Below are positions 47,866-56,854 of a stretch of 64,000 bases of DNA, in pieces. Below the pieces are notes generated by a model, which searched no databases, was not told the origin of the DNA, and worked only from the letters and a program-made list of their open reading frames with translations. Every line of letters starts with the position of its first letter. The stretch's first letter is position 1. The translations under genes were made by a program, and so were the position numbers. This DNA comes from Acidobacteriota bacterium (lineage in GTDB: Bacteria; Acidobacteriota; Terriglobia; Terriglobales; Acidobacteriaceae): positions 21,021-85,020 of the forward strand of contig JAKAXU010000010.1 in NCBI GenBank assembly GCA_021816455.1, in the 5' to 3' direction.

Positions 47866-48776
47866 CGTGCAGGGGTGGTGATAAGAGCAGCGGCAACCTC
47901 GGCAAAAGCGTCGCGCCAGTGGGGCAGGCGCAGGGCTAGATCGCGCTGGAGGCGTGAGCCGTCAAGGCGGCTGTTGAGCGGGCGACGCGCCGGCGTGGGG
48001 TAATCGGTGGTGGCGATCGGCGTGAGTGCGGGCGGCGGCTGGTGTGAGGAAAAGGCTGCGAAAATCGCTTCAGCGAAACCAAACCAACTGGTCTCTCCCG
48101 CGCAGCTCATGTGATATAGGCCTGAAGGCGGCGCAAAGCCGTCGCGCAGGCGCAGCGTCAGATTCACTGTGGCGGCGGCGAGCGCTTTCGCAGTGGTGGG
48201 AGCGCCGATCTGGTCAGCCACGATGCTGAGCCGGTCGCGCTCTCGGCCGAGTCGGAGCATGGTGTGGAGGAAGTTGCGGCCCGTCGCCGCATAGACCCAG
48301 CTTGTGCGGAAGATGAGGTGCCGTGCGCTGGTGGCGGCGATAGCCTGTTCGCCAGCCAGCTTGGATGCGCCATAGACGTTGAGCGGGCCAGTGGGATCGC
48401 TCTCGCGCCAGGGTAGAAAGCCGGACCCATCGAAGACGTAATCGGTGGAGTAGTGCAGTAGCCATCCGCCCAGTTGGGCCATCTCTTCGGCGAGAATGCC
48501 GGGTGCGACGGCGTTGGCGGCGAAGGCCTGATCGCGCTCGGATTCGGCGCGATCGACGGCGGTGTAAGCAGCGGCATTGATGAGAATCTGCGGTGCATGA
48601 TGGCGGATGGCGGTGCGAAGAGCATCGGCGTCGGCCAGGTTGAGTTCAGCGCGGCTGAGCGCGGTGAGCGACCACGGCGTGGGGCAGCCGGAGGATTCGG
48701 CAGCGAAGCGACGCGCCAACTCCGCACCAAGCTGGCCTCCGGCGCCGAGAATGAGCAGGCGCGCGGGTGCGGTCAT
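47862..48776 (-). CDS. rfbD: dTDP-4-dehydrorhamnose reductase
   Basis: Last step of dTDP-L-rhamnose synthesis, reducing the 4-keto group with NAD(P)H. The 304-residue short-chain dehydrogenase has GAGGQLGAELAR at the N terminus, INAAAYTAVDRAE, YSTDYVFDGSG and the catalytic YGASKLAGE. It overlaps rfbC upstream and the Nudix gene downstream by four bases each, showing tight translational coupling. dTDP-rhamnose feeds O-antigen or other envelope polysaccharides. Confidence 0.94.
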   Translation of the reverse strand: MTAPARLLILGAGGQLGAELARRFAAESSGCPTPWSLTALSRAELNLADADALRTAIRHHAPQILINAAAYTAVDRAESERDQAFAANAVAPGILAEEMAQLGGWLLHYSTDYVFDGSGFLPWRESDPTGPLNVYGASKLAGEQAIAATSARHLIFRTSWVYAATGRNFLHTMLRLGRERDRLSIVADQIGAPTTAKALAAATVNLTLRLRDGFAPPSGLYHMSCAGETSWFGFAEAIFAAFSSHQPPPALTPIATTDYPTPARRPLNSRLDGSRLQRDLALRLPHWRDAFAEVAAALITTPAR

Positions 48777-49330
48777 GCGGGAAGTTCCTCGAAGACCTCG
48801 GCATCGCGGAAGCGCGCGCCGGCAGTGTCTTTGGAGGAGACGACGGCCGAATCGGCTGCAATGCCCCAGTCGATAGCGAGATCAGGGTCATTCCAAAGAA
48901 TGGTGCGCTCGCCGTCGGCGCAGTAGTAATCGGTGACCTTGTAGACAAAGGTCGCGGGGCCATCGAGAACGGCGAAACCATGCGCGAAGCCTATAGGAAT
49001 CCAGAGCATACGCGCGGATTCAGCGTCCAGATCAACCGCAATGTGACGGCCGAAGGTGGGGCTTGTGCGGCGGAGATCGACGGCAACATCGCGGACGCGC
49101 CCCGCAGCCACGCGGACCAGTTTGCCCTGCGGGTGAAGGGTCTGGTAGTGGAGGCCGCGCACGACATTCTGCTTCGATACGGAGAGATTGTCCTGTACCC
49201 AGAGTGTGGGCAGGCCAACGGCGGCCATCCGCTCCAGATTCCAAGTCTCCAGGAAGCATCCGCGCTCGTCGGCAAAGATGCGCGGCTCCAGGATGAGCAC
49301 GCCGGGTAGGGCGGTTTCGATGGCCTTCAC
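48773..49330 (-). CDS. rfbC: dTDP-4-dehydrorhamnose 3,5-epimerase
   Basis: Epimerises C3 and C5 of the 4-keto sugar in the dTDP-rhamnose pathway. The 185-residue cupin has [27 protein letters not shown] with the catalytic His, [17 protein letters not shown], and [10 protein letters not shown]. The start is GTG at 49330, overlapping the rfbA stop (GTGA), where the family N terminus begins; a longer frame upstream is antisense-like and lacks motifs. It overlaps rfbD by four bases. Confidence 0.94.
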   Translation of the reverse strand: MKAIETALPGVLILEPRIFADERGCFLETWNLERMAAVGLPTLWVQDNLSVSKQNVVRGLHYQTLHPQGKLVRVAAGRVRDVAVDLRRTSPTFGRHIAVDLDAESARMLWIPIGFAHGFAVLDGPATFVYKVTDYYCADGERTILWNDPDLAIDWGIAADSAVVSSKDTAGARFRDAEVFEELPA

Positions 49331-50226
49331 AGCGCGCCTCCCATGCCGGAGGCGAGCAGAGGATCGCGCAGGACAGAGCGCAGATAAACGCCATAGCCGC
49401 TCTTGGCCGAGCGGACTGCGAGTTGCTCCAGTTGTGCGGAGTCGATCCAGCCTTTGCGAAAGGAGATCTCCTCGGGACACGCAACTTTGAGTCCCTGGCG
49501 CTGCTCGATGGTGCGGATGAACAGACTGGCTTCGAAGAGCGAATCGTGTGTGCCGGTGTCCAGCCAGGCCATGCCACGCCCCAGAACCTCGACGTGCAGA
49601 GTTCCGCGTTCAAGGTAATGGCGGTTGACGTCGGTGATCTCCAGTTCGCCGCGCGGAGATGGCTTGAGCGCGGCAGCAATCTCAACAACGGAAGGATCGT
49701 AGAAATAAACGCCGGTGACGGCGTAGTTGGACTTAGGCTGCGAAGGCTTTTCTTCGATGCTGCGCGCGCGGCCGTCGGGGCCGAAATCGACGACGCCGTA
49801 GCGCTCCGGATCATGCACCGGATACGCGAAGACGGTGGCTCCGCTGGTGCGCGCGGCGGCGTTCATCAGGCTCTGGCTGAGCGAGTGGCCATAGAAGATG
49901 TTGTCGCCGAGCACCAGCGCACAACCATCGCCGTCGATGAATTCCCGGCCGATGAGAAAAGCCTGCGCAAGGCCGTCGGGGCTGGGCTGCACGGCGTAAC
50001 TGAGGCGCATGCCCCACTCGCTGCCGTCACCGAGCAGCGCCTGAAAACTGGGCGTGTCGCGCGGCGTAGAGATGATGAGCACCTCGCGAATCCCGGCCAG
50101 CATCAGCGTGGTCAGCGGGTAATAGATCATCGGCTTGTCATAGACGGGCAGCAACTGTTTGGAGACGACGTGCGTCACCGGATAGAGCCGCGTCGCCGAA
50201 CCACCCGCAAGCAAAATTCCCTTCAT
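49327..50226 (-). CDS. rfbA: Glucose-1-phosphate thymidylyltransferase
   Basis: First step of dTDP-rhamnose synthesis: glucose 1-phosphate plus dTTP to dTDP-glucose. The 299-residue protein begins [16 protein letters not shown] (Ala in place of the second Gly of the usual GGSGTRL), then [46 protein letters not shown] and the DTGTHDSL segment. The ATG at 50226 follows GAGGGGGC. It leads the rfbA-rfbC-rfbD-Nudix operon; rfbB (dTDP-glucose 4,6-dehydratase) is not in the window and must be elsewhere. Confidence 0.96.
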   Translation of the reverse strand: MKGILLAGGSATRLYPVTHVVSKQLLPVYDKPMIYYPLTTLMLAGIREVLIISTPRDTPSFQALLGDGSEWGMRLSYAVQPSPDGLAQAFLIGREFIDGDGCALVLGDNIFYGHSLSQSLMNAAARTSGATVFAYPVHDPERYGVVDFGPDGRARSIEEKPSQPKSNYAVTGVYFYDPSVVEIAAALKPSPRGELEITDVNRHYLERGTLHVEVLGRGMAWLDTGTHDSLFEASLFIRTIEQRQGLKVACPEEISFRKGWIDSAQLEQLAVRSAKSGYGVYLRSVLRDPLLASGMGGAL

Positions 50227-50439
50227 TACGCCCCCTCGAAATTGAAATCTTCCAGCACTTTCACCAGCCAAAAGCTTCCGCAAATTTCCGCATCTTTGAT
50301 ACTAAGCCAGGAGCCGCGCTCTGATCTTCGCAACTTTTTGGATCAGTGCGTGTCTGGTTCCAGTAGTCGTAGACTCCAAAACGTCATCCCATCGCCTGGT
50401 AGTGAGTCGAAGGTCCGGTATCCTTCGGAGGAAATTTGC

Positions 50440-52662
50440 ATGCGTAAGCTTCGATTGCTGTCCAAGGCCCAGGCACCACTGTTCGTTTCCATGGCCGCGT
50501 TCACGCTCACCGCCTGCATGGGTGGCGGGTCGTCGCTGCCGGGCCAGAACCCTATACCGACCTCGGTTTTGTTCTCGGAAGCGCCGACTTCGATGTCTGT
50601 CGGAACGTCCGCCACGATCCTCGCCTCTGCCATTTACGCCAACGCGATTGTGACGCATTCCCTAAGCAACACGCCCAACACTCTGGTGAACTACACCGTG
50701 CAGTGCGGCAGCGCCAACTGCGGCACGCTCGCTGCCAACGCCGAGGTTGGAGCGGCAACCTACACCGCGCCCGCCGCAGTTCCCACCGGCGGCACGGTCA
50801 CCATCACAGCCACCGCGCAGGCCGACAGCGCCATCAGCGCGAAGGCCACCATCACCATCACGCCGCCTCCGCCGCCGACATTAACCTTCGTTGCTCCGGT
50901 TCAGGGATCGGTGCAGACTGGCGCACAGGCGCAGTATGCCGTCACCATCACCAATGATCCGTCCGCGACACCGCAGGTAAACTGGACCGTCACCTGTAAC
51001 GGCGCGGACTGCGGAGCCGTCGCGCCGCTCACGACAACCTCTGGGCAGAAGGTGACCTACACTGCGCCCGCCGCAACGTCAAACGGACTGGTGGCGACGC
51101 TGACAGCAACCTCCGTTTCGACGCCGTCGGATTCGGTTTCAACCGAGGTAGCGATCCTGCCACCTGCGCAGACACTGGCCAACGGCGCGTACGTCTTTCA
51201 ACTGCAGAGCAGTTTTGCCGGTAGCAGCCCTGCCGCGCTTACCATGGATTCCGGAGTATTCACGGCGGCGAACGGCGTGGTTACCGGTGGCGAAGAAGAC
51301 CTGCTGGTGAATAGCTTCTGCGGGGGTTACATGGGACAGTGCCCTCCGGCGCAGGCCTCTGAGCACAAGGTTGTCGGCGGTGCGTACACGGCGAACTCCG
51401 ATGGCACAACGACCATCACGCTGCAACTGGACAGCGGGACGACGCAGACATTGACGGGTGTTGTAAGCGCGAACGGGCAGGGGTTCACTGCGCAGATCGA
51501 TGGGGTGCCCGCGCTGGTGAGCCTTCGGCCCCAGACGAGCACAGCGGCACCGAAGGGCGGCTACGCCTTTGCGCTGAACGGACAGAGCTACGATCAGGGA
51601 CCGGCGTGGATGACCGGGGTGCTGAACATTGACGGCACGAACAGCGCATCAGGCAACGGCAGCGTGCTGGATATTCAAGCGCCATATCTAAGCTATGGCG
51701 GGGAAGAGGCTCTGGCCGCGACGGCGGTGACGGCACCGGACAGCTACGGGCGCATCGTGTTTACGCTATCGCCAGCGGCGTCAGACAACGTGCCGTTTCC
51801 GCCGGTGTATGTGGCGGGATACGTGATCGACTCCGGGCACATCGCGCTGATGGAGGTCGGTGACCAGACCGACAATTCCAATTTTCAGGGCCAGTTAATG
51901 GGCCAGGCAATCAGCCAGGGCGCGCAGACGGGTGCATTTACTGCGGCGGGGCTGGCCAATCAAAGCTACGTCTTTGGCGTACAGGGTTTGAGCAACAACG
52001 GGGATGGCGATATTGCCGGAGTGCTGACCTTCAATGCGACCGGCGGTGTCTCGGGTCTGATGACAATCAGTGATCTCTCCGGCTCGCAGGCGCAGCAACC
52101 GTTACAGGTGACCGGCAGTTACACGATCGAGGTCAACGGAAGGATCGCGATTACCAATCTCACCGATGGCAGCATCTATCCCTACTCGATGGTGATGGAC
52201 CTGGCGGAGAATGGGCGCGCGCTGGCGATGACCTACACCGGGCAGGACATCGCTGGCGGTGAAGCGTATCTGCGGGCAACGTCCACCTTCAGCCTGACCT
52301 CGCTGAACGGAACTTACGGGCTGAATGCGAGCGTGTTGTTTACCTCTTCGAGCGCATCGACTCCCGTGCAATCGACGGCGCAAGGCTCCGTCTCTGCGAT
52401 TCCTGGTGGGTCCAGTGTGGATTTGACCGGTTTTGCCAACATTGCTGTGCCAGCAGCGAACACGTCGGAAAGCAACGTGGTTTCCGGTTCGTTCACTCCG
52501 GCGACAAATGGTGTGATGGCGGGCACGCTGGCGGGGTTGAATGTCACCAGCCCCACAAAAGCCGGACAATTTACGCTCTACCAGATCGACACCGGGCACG
52601 CGCTGGTGATCGAGGACGACAGTGTGCAGGAGACGCTCGGATTGCTGGAAACGCAGCCGTAG
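50440..52662 (+). CDS. Large Ig-like lipoprotein of unknown function
   Basis: A 740-residue predicted lipoprotein. The signal sequence ends in TLTAC at about residue 26, a lipobox, followed by a Gly/Ser linker. Two Ig-like repeats follow at about residues 40-145 and 150-245. They share the pattern NYTVQCGSANCG or NWTVTCNGADCG, then ATYTAPAA or VTYTAPAA, and a threonine/serine-rich strand. The rest is a set of beta-rich repeats (LANGAYVFQL, PKGGYAFALNG, LANQSYVFGVQG, SLNGTYGLNA) each near a Gly-Tyr strand start, seen in Acidobacteria surface proteins. The ATG at 50440 follows GGAGGA by seven bases. No enzyme motif is seen. Confidence 0.82.
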   Translation: MRKLRLLSKAQAPLFVSMAAFTLTACMGGGSSLPGQNPIPTSVLFSEAPTSMSVGTSATILASAIYANAIVTHSLSNTPNTLVNYTVQCGSANCGTLAANAEVGAATYTAPAAVPTGGTVTITATAQADSAISAKATITITPPPPPTLTFVAPVQGSVQTGAQAQYAVTITNDPSATPQVNWTVTCNGADCGAVAPLTTTSGQKVTYTAPAATSNGLVATLTATSVSTPSDSVSTEVAILPPAQTLANGAYVFQLQSSFAGSSPAALTMDSGVFTAANGVVTGGEEDLLVNSFCGGYMGQCPPAQASEHKVVGGAYTANSDGTTTITLQLDSGTTQTLTGVVSANGQGFTAQIDGVPALVSLRPQTSTAAPKGGYAFALNGQSYDQGPAWMTGVLNIDGTNSASGNGSVLDIQAPYLSYGGEEALAATAVTAPDSYGRIVFTLSPAASDNVPFPPVYVAGYVIDSGHIALMEVGDQTDNSNFQGQLMGQAISQGAQTGAFTAAGLANQSYVFGVQGLSNNGDGDIAGVLTFNATGGVSGLMTISDLSGSQAQQPLQVTGSYTIEVNGRIAITNLTDGSIYPYSMVMDLAENGRALAMTYTGQDIAGGEAYLRATSTFSLTSLNGTYGLNASVLFTSSSASTPVQSTAQGSVSAIPGGSSVDLTGFANIAVPAANTSESNVVSGSFTPATNGVMAGTLAGLNVTSPTKAGQFTLYQIDTGHALVIEDDSVQETLGLLETQP

Positions 52663-52669
52663 GCCAATC

Positions 52670-53158
52670 TCACGCGCTGGGGTGCGCACTACCACCGGCG
52701 ATGATCTCCAGCGCGTGCGGCAGCAGCGGCAAAATCGCCTGAAGGCATTCGGTGGCTCCGCGCAGGCTGCCCGGCAGATTCACGATGAGCGTGGAACCGT
52801 GCAAGCCTGCGACGGCGCGGCTGAGCCAAGCAAACCGATAACCGGGGGAAGTGAGCGCGCGCATGGCCTCGGTGAGCCCGGGAACTTCGCGGTCGATGAG
52901 TTGACGCGTAGCCTCCGGGGTGACGTCGCGCGGTCCCAGGCCGGTTCCGCCGACCGTGAGAATGAGCCGATACTGCTGGTGGCATAGCTCGTGGAGCAGC
53001 GTGGTAATGGCTTCGATACGGTCGGGGACCAGCCCGCGGCCGATCGTCTCTCCAGACCAGGTGGTTTCAATCAACTGCGCAACCGCCTCGCCAGCAGTGT
53101 CGGCCTGGGTGCCTGCGAAGCAGCGGTCGGAAACGGTGACGACGGCGAAGCCGGGCAT
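52670..53158 (-). CDS. Molybdenum cofactor biosynthesis protein, MoaB/Mog type
   Basis: A 162-residue protein of the MoaB/MogA family, which adenylates molybdopterin before molybdate insertion. The core motifs are LTVGGTGLGPRDVTPEAT and NLPGSLRGATECL, with VVTVSDRCFAG at the N terminus. The sequence does not decide between MoaB and MogA. It ends 7 bp from the convergent lipoprotein gene and starts 23 bp from the divergent queE gene. No other molybdopterin gene is in the window. Confidence 0.92.
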   Translation of the reverse strand: MPGFAVVTVSDRCFAGTQADTAGEAVAQLIETTWSGETIGRGLVPDRIEAITTLLHELCHQQYRLILTVGGTGLGPRDVTPEATRQLIDREVPGLTEAMRALTSPGYRFAWLSRAVAGLHGSTLIVNLPGSLRGATECLQAILPLLPHALEIIAGGSAHPSA

Positions 53159-53181
53159 GAAAAAAGTTTACTGTAGGAAGA

Positions 53182-53841
53182 GTGAGGTTGTCGGCTGGGG
53201 TGAGTTACGCGGTCAAGGAGATTTTCTATACGCTGCAGGGCGAAGGTGCGCAGGCCGGCCGCGCGGCTGTCTTCTGTCGCTTTGCCGGGTGCAATCTGTG
53301 GTCCGGCAGGGAACAGGATCGGGCGAGCGCGATCTGCCGCTTCTGCGACACGGATTTCGTGGGCACCGAGGGTCCGGATGGAGGACGATTCACTGATGCC
53401 GAGGCGCTGGCGGAGCGCGTGGAAGCAACGTGGACGCGTGGGGCGGGAGCAGTCGGCAGTCGATTCGTAGTGATGACCGGCGGCGAGCCTCTGCTGCAGG
53501 TGGACGAGGCTCTGATTGCTGCGCTGCATGAGCGGGGATTTGAGCTTGCTGTGGAGACCAACGGGACGATTGCCGCGCCGCGTCGACTGGACTGGATATG
53601 CGTCAGTCCGAAATCCAGCGCGGAACTGGCGCAACGGCACGGCGATGAGCTGAAGCTGGTCTATCCGCAACAGGGAGCCGAGCCGGAACGATTCGCCGGG
53701 ATGGATTTCCGGCACTTTTTCCTGCAACCGATGGATGGACCGCAGAAGACGGAGAACACCGCCGCCGCGCTTGCCTATTGCATGAGCCATCCGCAGTGGA
53801 GGTTAAGCATACAGATGCACAAGCTGGTGGGAATTCGCTGA
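53182..53841 (+). CDS. queE: 7-carboxy-7-deazaguanine synthase
   Basis: A radical SAM enzyme of 219 residues that rearranges 6-carboxy-tetrahydropterin to carboxy-deazaguanine in queuosine/preQ0 synthesis. It begins VKEIFYTLQGEGAQAGR and holds the variant cluster pattern C-x14-C-x2-C (GCNLW ... CRFCDTDF), known in some QueE proteins, instead of CxxxCxxC. VMTGGEPLLQ (SAM binding) and the VETNGT strand follow. The start is a GTG at 53182 near GGAAG; a second GTG at 53200 is also possible. No other queuosine gene is in the window. Confidence 0.92.
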   Translation: MRLSAGVSYAVKEIFYTLQGEGAQAGRAAVFCRFAGCNLWSGREQDRASAICRFCDTDFVGTEGPDGGRFTDAEALAERVEATWTRGAGAVGSRFVVMTGGEPLLQVDEALIAALHERGFELAVETNGTIAAPRRLDWICVSPKSSAELAQRHGDELKLVYPQQGAEPERFAGMDFRHFFLQPMDGPQKTENTAAALAYCMSHPQWRLSIQMHKLVGIR

Positions 53842-53937
53842 GCGGATCACGCAGCCAGGGTGCTTCGGGCCTGGGAGGTGAGCTGCACAGGAAACACTCC
53901 GGCCTTCGTAACCTGTGCGGGATCCGTATTTCATTGG

Positions 53938-56640
53938 TTACCGCGGCAGCGGCTTGCTGCCGGTGATGGTGAAGTCGGCCGTGGATTTTGCGCGGGTCTC
54001 TTGGGGCTGCGCTCCGCCGAGGGTGAGAGTGTAGGTACCGGGCAGAACGAGACGTTCGCCGGAGTCCTTGACGCTGGAGAGGGTGCGCGGGTCGAAGTGG
54101 AGGGTGACGGCGCGGCTTTCCCCGGCCTGCAGGTGGACGCGGGTGAATCCGACCAATGAGTGCACAGGGCCGTCCTGCTGTGGCGTTTTCAGGTACGCCT
54201 CGACAACCTCATCGCCAGCCAGGGAACTAAGGTTGGTGATGGTGAGGGTGGCGTCGAGGGGATCGCCGGCGGCCAGTGTCTTCGCTGACAGCGTGATGGG
54301 CCCGTAGGCAAAGCGGCTATAGCTGAGGCCATAGCCAAAGCCCCACTCCGGCTGACCGGTGTAGTAGCGGTAGGTGCGATTTTTGAAAGAGTAATCGGTG
54401 AAAGCGGGCAGGTCGGAAACAGTGCGATAGAAAGTGACCGGAAGGCGTCCGGCGGGGTTGTTGAGGCCTGCAAGCGTGCGCGCAATGGCTTCACCACCGG
54501 CAACGCCTGGATACCAGGCTTCGAGGACAGCGGCGGGATGGAAATTGAGTCCTTCAAGCGAGACGGCGCTGCCGCTCATGAGCACGACGACAATTGGTCT
54601 GCCGGTGGCTGCGACGGCGTTGAGCAATGCAAGCTGCGCCTCAGGAAGCGCGATCTTCGTGCGGTCGCCGCCGGAGAAGCCATCGATGTGGATGGGCATC
54701 TCCTCGCCCTCAAGCTGCGGCGAAAGTCCGACAAAGGCAACCACGAGATCGGAGGCTTTCGCAGCGGCAACCGCTTCGTCCCGCTGCGCCTGCTCAGGCG
54801 CGGTCCATTTGAGGAAAACGCCGCCCCCGGCCTGATCGTCGGAGTGGCTGTAATCCAGTTGGAAGCTGTGCGGATGGGTGTCGGCAAAGTCGAGTGCGAA
54901 GTGAATCGGCTCAGCTCCGGACAGGATGGGCGGCGCAGTCGGCGAGGCTCCCGGCGCAAAGTGGAATTTGCCTGAGGTAGCGGCACCGTGACCGCCGACC
55001 AGATCGCCGCGGGCGACAACCTTGCCATCCAGCATTACGCTGGCTGCATTCTTCGGAGAGTAAGGGAAGCTATCGACGGCTTCGACGGTGAATTCATAGT
55101 GACCGGGGGCTGGCGGGGTAAAGACGCCGGAGTAGCGCACGGAGTAGTCGTGAGTGTGCAGCGCGGGCACAGGAAACGAATCGCCCCAGTCGTCTTGGAT
55201 ATTCGGCTCACTGAGCGTGGCGACCGGGCGGCCGGTGAAGTTGGGGGTGGGAAAGTACTCAACCTTCAACCCGGCTCCGAAGGCAGAGCGCGCTACGGGA
55301 ACCTCAAATCCGGTAGCCAGCGTGGAGCCTTGCGCATATTGAATCTGAGCGGATGGGAACTGTGCGTCCATTCCGTCGATCGGTTCGGTCGGATGCAGCG
55401 GAATGCCGTTGTAGTTGCCGGTGAGAGCGTAAAACTGGTCGGCATTCGGGCCGATGACCGCGATCCTGGAGAGTGCTTTGGCAAGCGGCAGGATGCCATT
55501 GTTCTGGAGCAGGACGATGGACTCCTCGGCGGATTTGAGCGCTTGAGCGCGATGGGCGGGCGAGGCATTGTCGCGGTAAGGAATGCGGTCCAGCGGGCTG
55601 GAGCCTTGCGGGTCGAAGAGTCCCAGTTCGAAGCGCGCGGTGTAAAGCCGTTCGGCCGCGCGGGTAATCGTAGCTTCGCTGACCAGACCCAGACGGACAG
55701 CATTGGCAAGCGTGTTGAAGCCGGGCGACCAGATGCTGCACGAAAGATCCGTGCCGGCGGAAACGGCGAGCGCGGCGGCGTGGGGGATGTCCGGCGCGTT
55801 GTGGTGGCCCTGAGTCACGTCTACAATTGCGCCACAGTCGCTGACGACAAAGCCGTCGAAACCCCAGTCCTTGCGTAGGTGATCCTGTAGCAGGTCGGTA
55901 TTGGTGCAGGCCGAGTGGCCGTCGATGGCGTTATAGGCGCACATGACGGACTTGACGTGCCCATCGATAACCGTGGCGCGGAAGGCTGGCAGGTAGGTCT
56001 CTTCGAGATCGCGCGGTGAGGGGTGAACGTCGAAGACGTGGCGCAGGGACTCCGGGCCGCTGTGAACGGCGAAGTGCTTGCTGGTGGCGATGGCCTTCGG
56101 GTGGTCAGGATCGTTGCCCTGTACTCCGGTGATGAAAGCGACGCCCATCGTTGAGGTCAGGAACGGATCCTCGCCGTAGGTCTCCTGTCCGCGTCCCCAG
56201 CGCGGATCGCGGAATATGTTGATGTTGGGCGACCAGAAAGTGAGTCCGTAGAAGATGCGGTGATTGCCTTCGCGCTGCGCCTCGTTGTATTTGGCGCGCC
56301 CTTCGTCGGCGATGACGTCGCCCATGGAGTGGACCATCGCGGTGTCCCATGTGGCAGCCATGCCGATGGCCTGCGGAAAGACGGTGGCGTAACCAGCGCG
56401 TGCGATGCCATGCAGGGCTTCGTTCCAGGTCTGGTAATCGGGTACACCGAGACGCGGAATGGCCGGTGCCCAGTCTTCGAGCTGAGAGGCTTTCTCGTCG
56501 AGCGTCATGCGCGAGACGAGGTCGTGTGCGCGCGCCGCAGCCGAAAGCTGTGTGTTCTGATAAGCAGGCTGTTGCCCGATAGCAAGCGCGGCGAAGGCTA
56601 GCAGAGGAAGTGAGACAAAAATACGTGAGACCATAGACAT
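53938..56640 (-). CDS. GH3-family beta-glucosidase/xylosidase with PA14 domain, secreted
   Basis: A 900-residue exported glycosidase. The signal peptide covers about residues 1-22 (FVSLPLLAFAALAIGQ). The GH3 barrel follows (MTLDEKASQLEDWAPAIPRLG, DPRWGRGQETYGEDP, KHFAVHSGPE), with nucleophile Asp in FVVSDCGAIVD. A PA14 domain (about 455-600, EYFPTPNFTGRP ... YSVRYSGVF) is inserted in the second GH3 domain, and a fibronectin-III-like domain closes the protein. The EGEEMPIHIDGFSGGDR loop is typical of GH3 acid/base regions. The ATG at 56640 is chosen; an ATG two codons later has better spacing from GGAG. Confidence 0.93.
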   Translation of the reverse strand: MSMVSRIFVSLPLLAFAALAIGQQPAYQNTQLSAAARAHDLVSRMTLDEKASQLEDWAPAIPRLGVPDYQTWNEALHGIARAGYATVFPQAIGMAATWDTAMVHSMGDVIADEGRAKYNEAQREGNHRIFYGLTFWSPNINIFRDPRWGRGQETYGEDPFLTSTMGVAFITGVQGNDPDHPKAIATSKHFAVHSGPESLRHVFDVHPSPRDLEETYLPAFRATVIDGHVKSVMCAYNAIDGHSACTNTDLLQDHLRKDWGFDGFVVSDCGAIVDVTQGHHNAPDIPHAAALAVSAGTDLSCSIWSPGFNTLANAVRLGLVSEATITRAAERLYTARFELGLFDPQGSSPLDRIPYRDNASPAHRAQALKSAEESIVLLQNNGILPLAKALSRIAVIGPNADQFYALTGNYNGIPLHPTEPIDGMDAQFPSAQIQYAQGSTLATGFEVPVARSAFGAGLKVEYFPTPNFTGRPVATLSEPNIQDDWGDSFPVPALHTHDYSVRYSGVFTPPAPGHYEFTVEAVDSFPYSPKNAASVMLDGKVVARGDLVGGHGAATSGKFHFAPGASPTAPPILSGAEPIHFALDFADTHPHSFQLDYSHSDDQAGGGVFLKWTAPEQAQRDEAVAAAKASDLVVAFVGLSPQLEGEEMPIHIDGFSGGDRTKIALPEAQLALLNAVAATGRPIVVVLMSGSAVSLEGLNFHPAAVLEAWYPGVAGGEAIARTLAGLNNPAGRLPVTFYRTVSDLPAFTDYSFKNRTYRYYTGQPEWGFGYGLSYSRFAYGPITLSAKTLAAGDPLDATLTITNLSSLAGDEVVEAYLKTPQQDGPVHSLVGFTRVHLQAGESRAVTLHFDPRTLSSVKDSGERLVLPGTYTLTLGGAQPQETRAKSTADFTITGSKPLPR

Positions 56641-56854
56641 TTTCTCCAAGATACTGGAACAGAGATGGAGCCGCGAAGCGAGCTTTTCGACTGTCGCAAA
56701 GCTGAGCGGAATGCGCATCTGAACTTTACCTGAACAGGGAGCACTCTGGCTAGGTACATCGCTTTATTTATGGAAATTCAAGAAAATCGTCCGACTTTGA
56801 GCATACGGATGGCAACGCTCCGACATGTGGCCGACACGCACTCGCTTCGTAGCG

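Noticed and set aside
50276..50292. Short direct repeat TTCCGCA spaced by three bases upstream of rfbA
   Set aside because: Two copies of seven bases are expected by chance in a window of this size.
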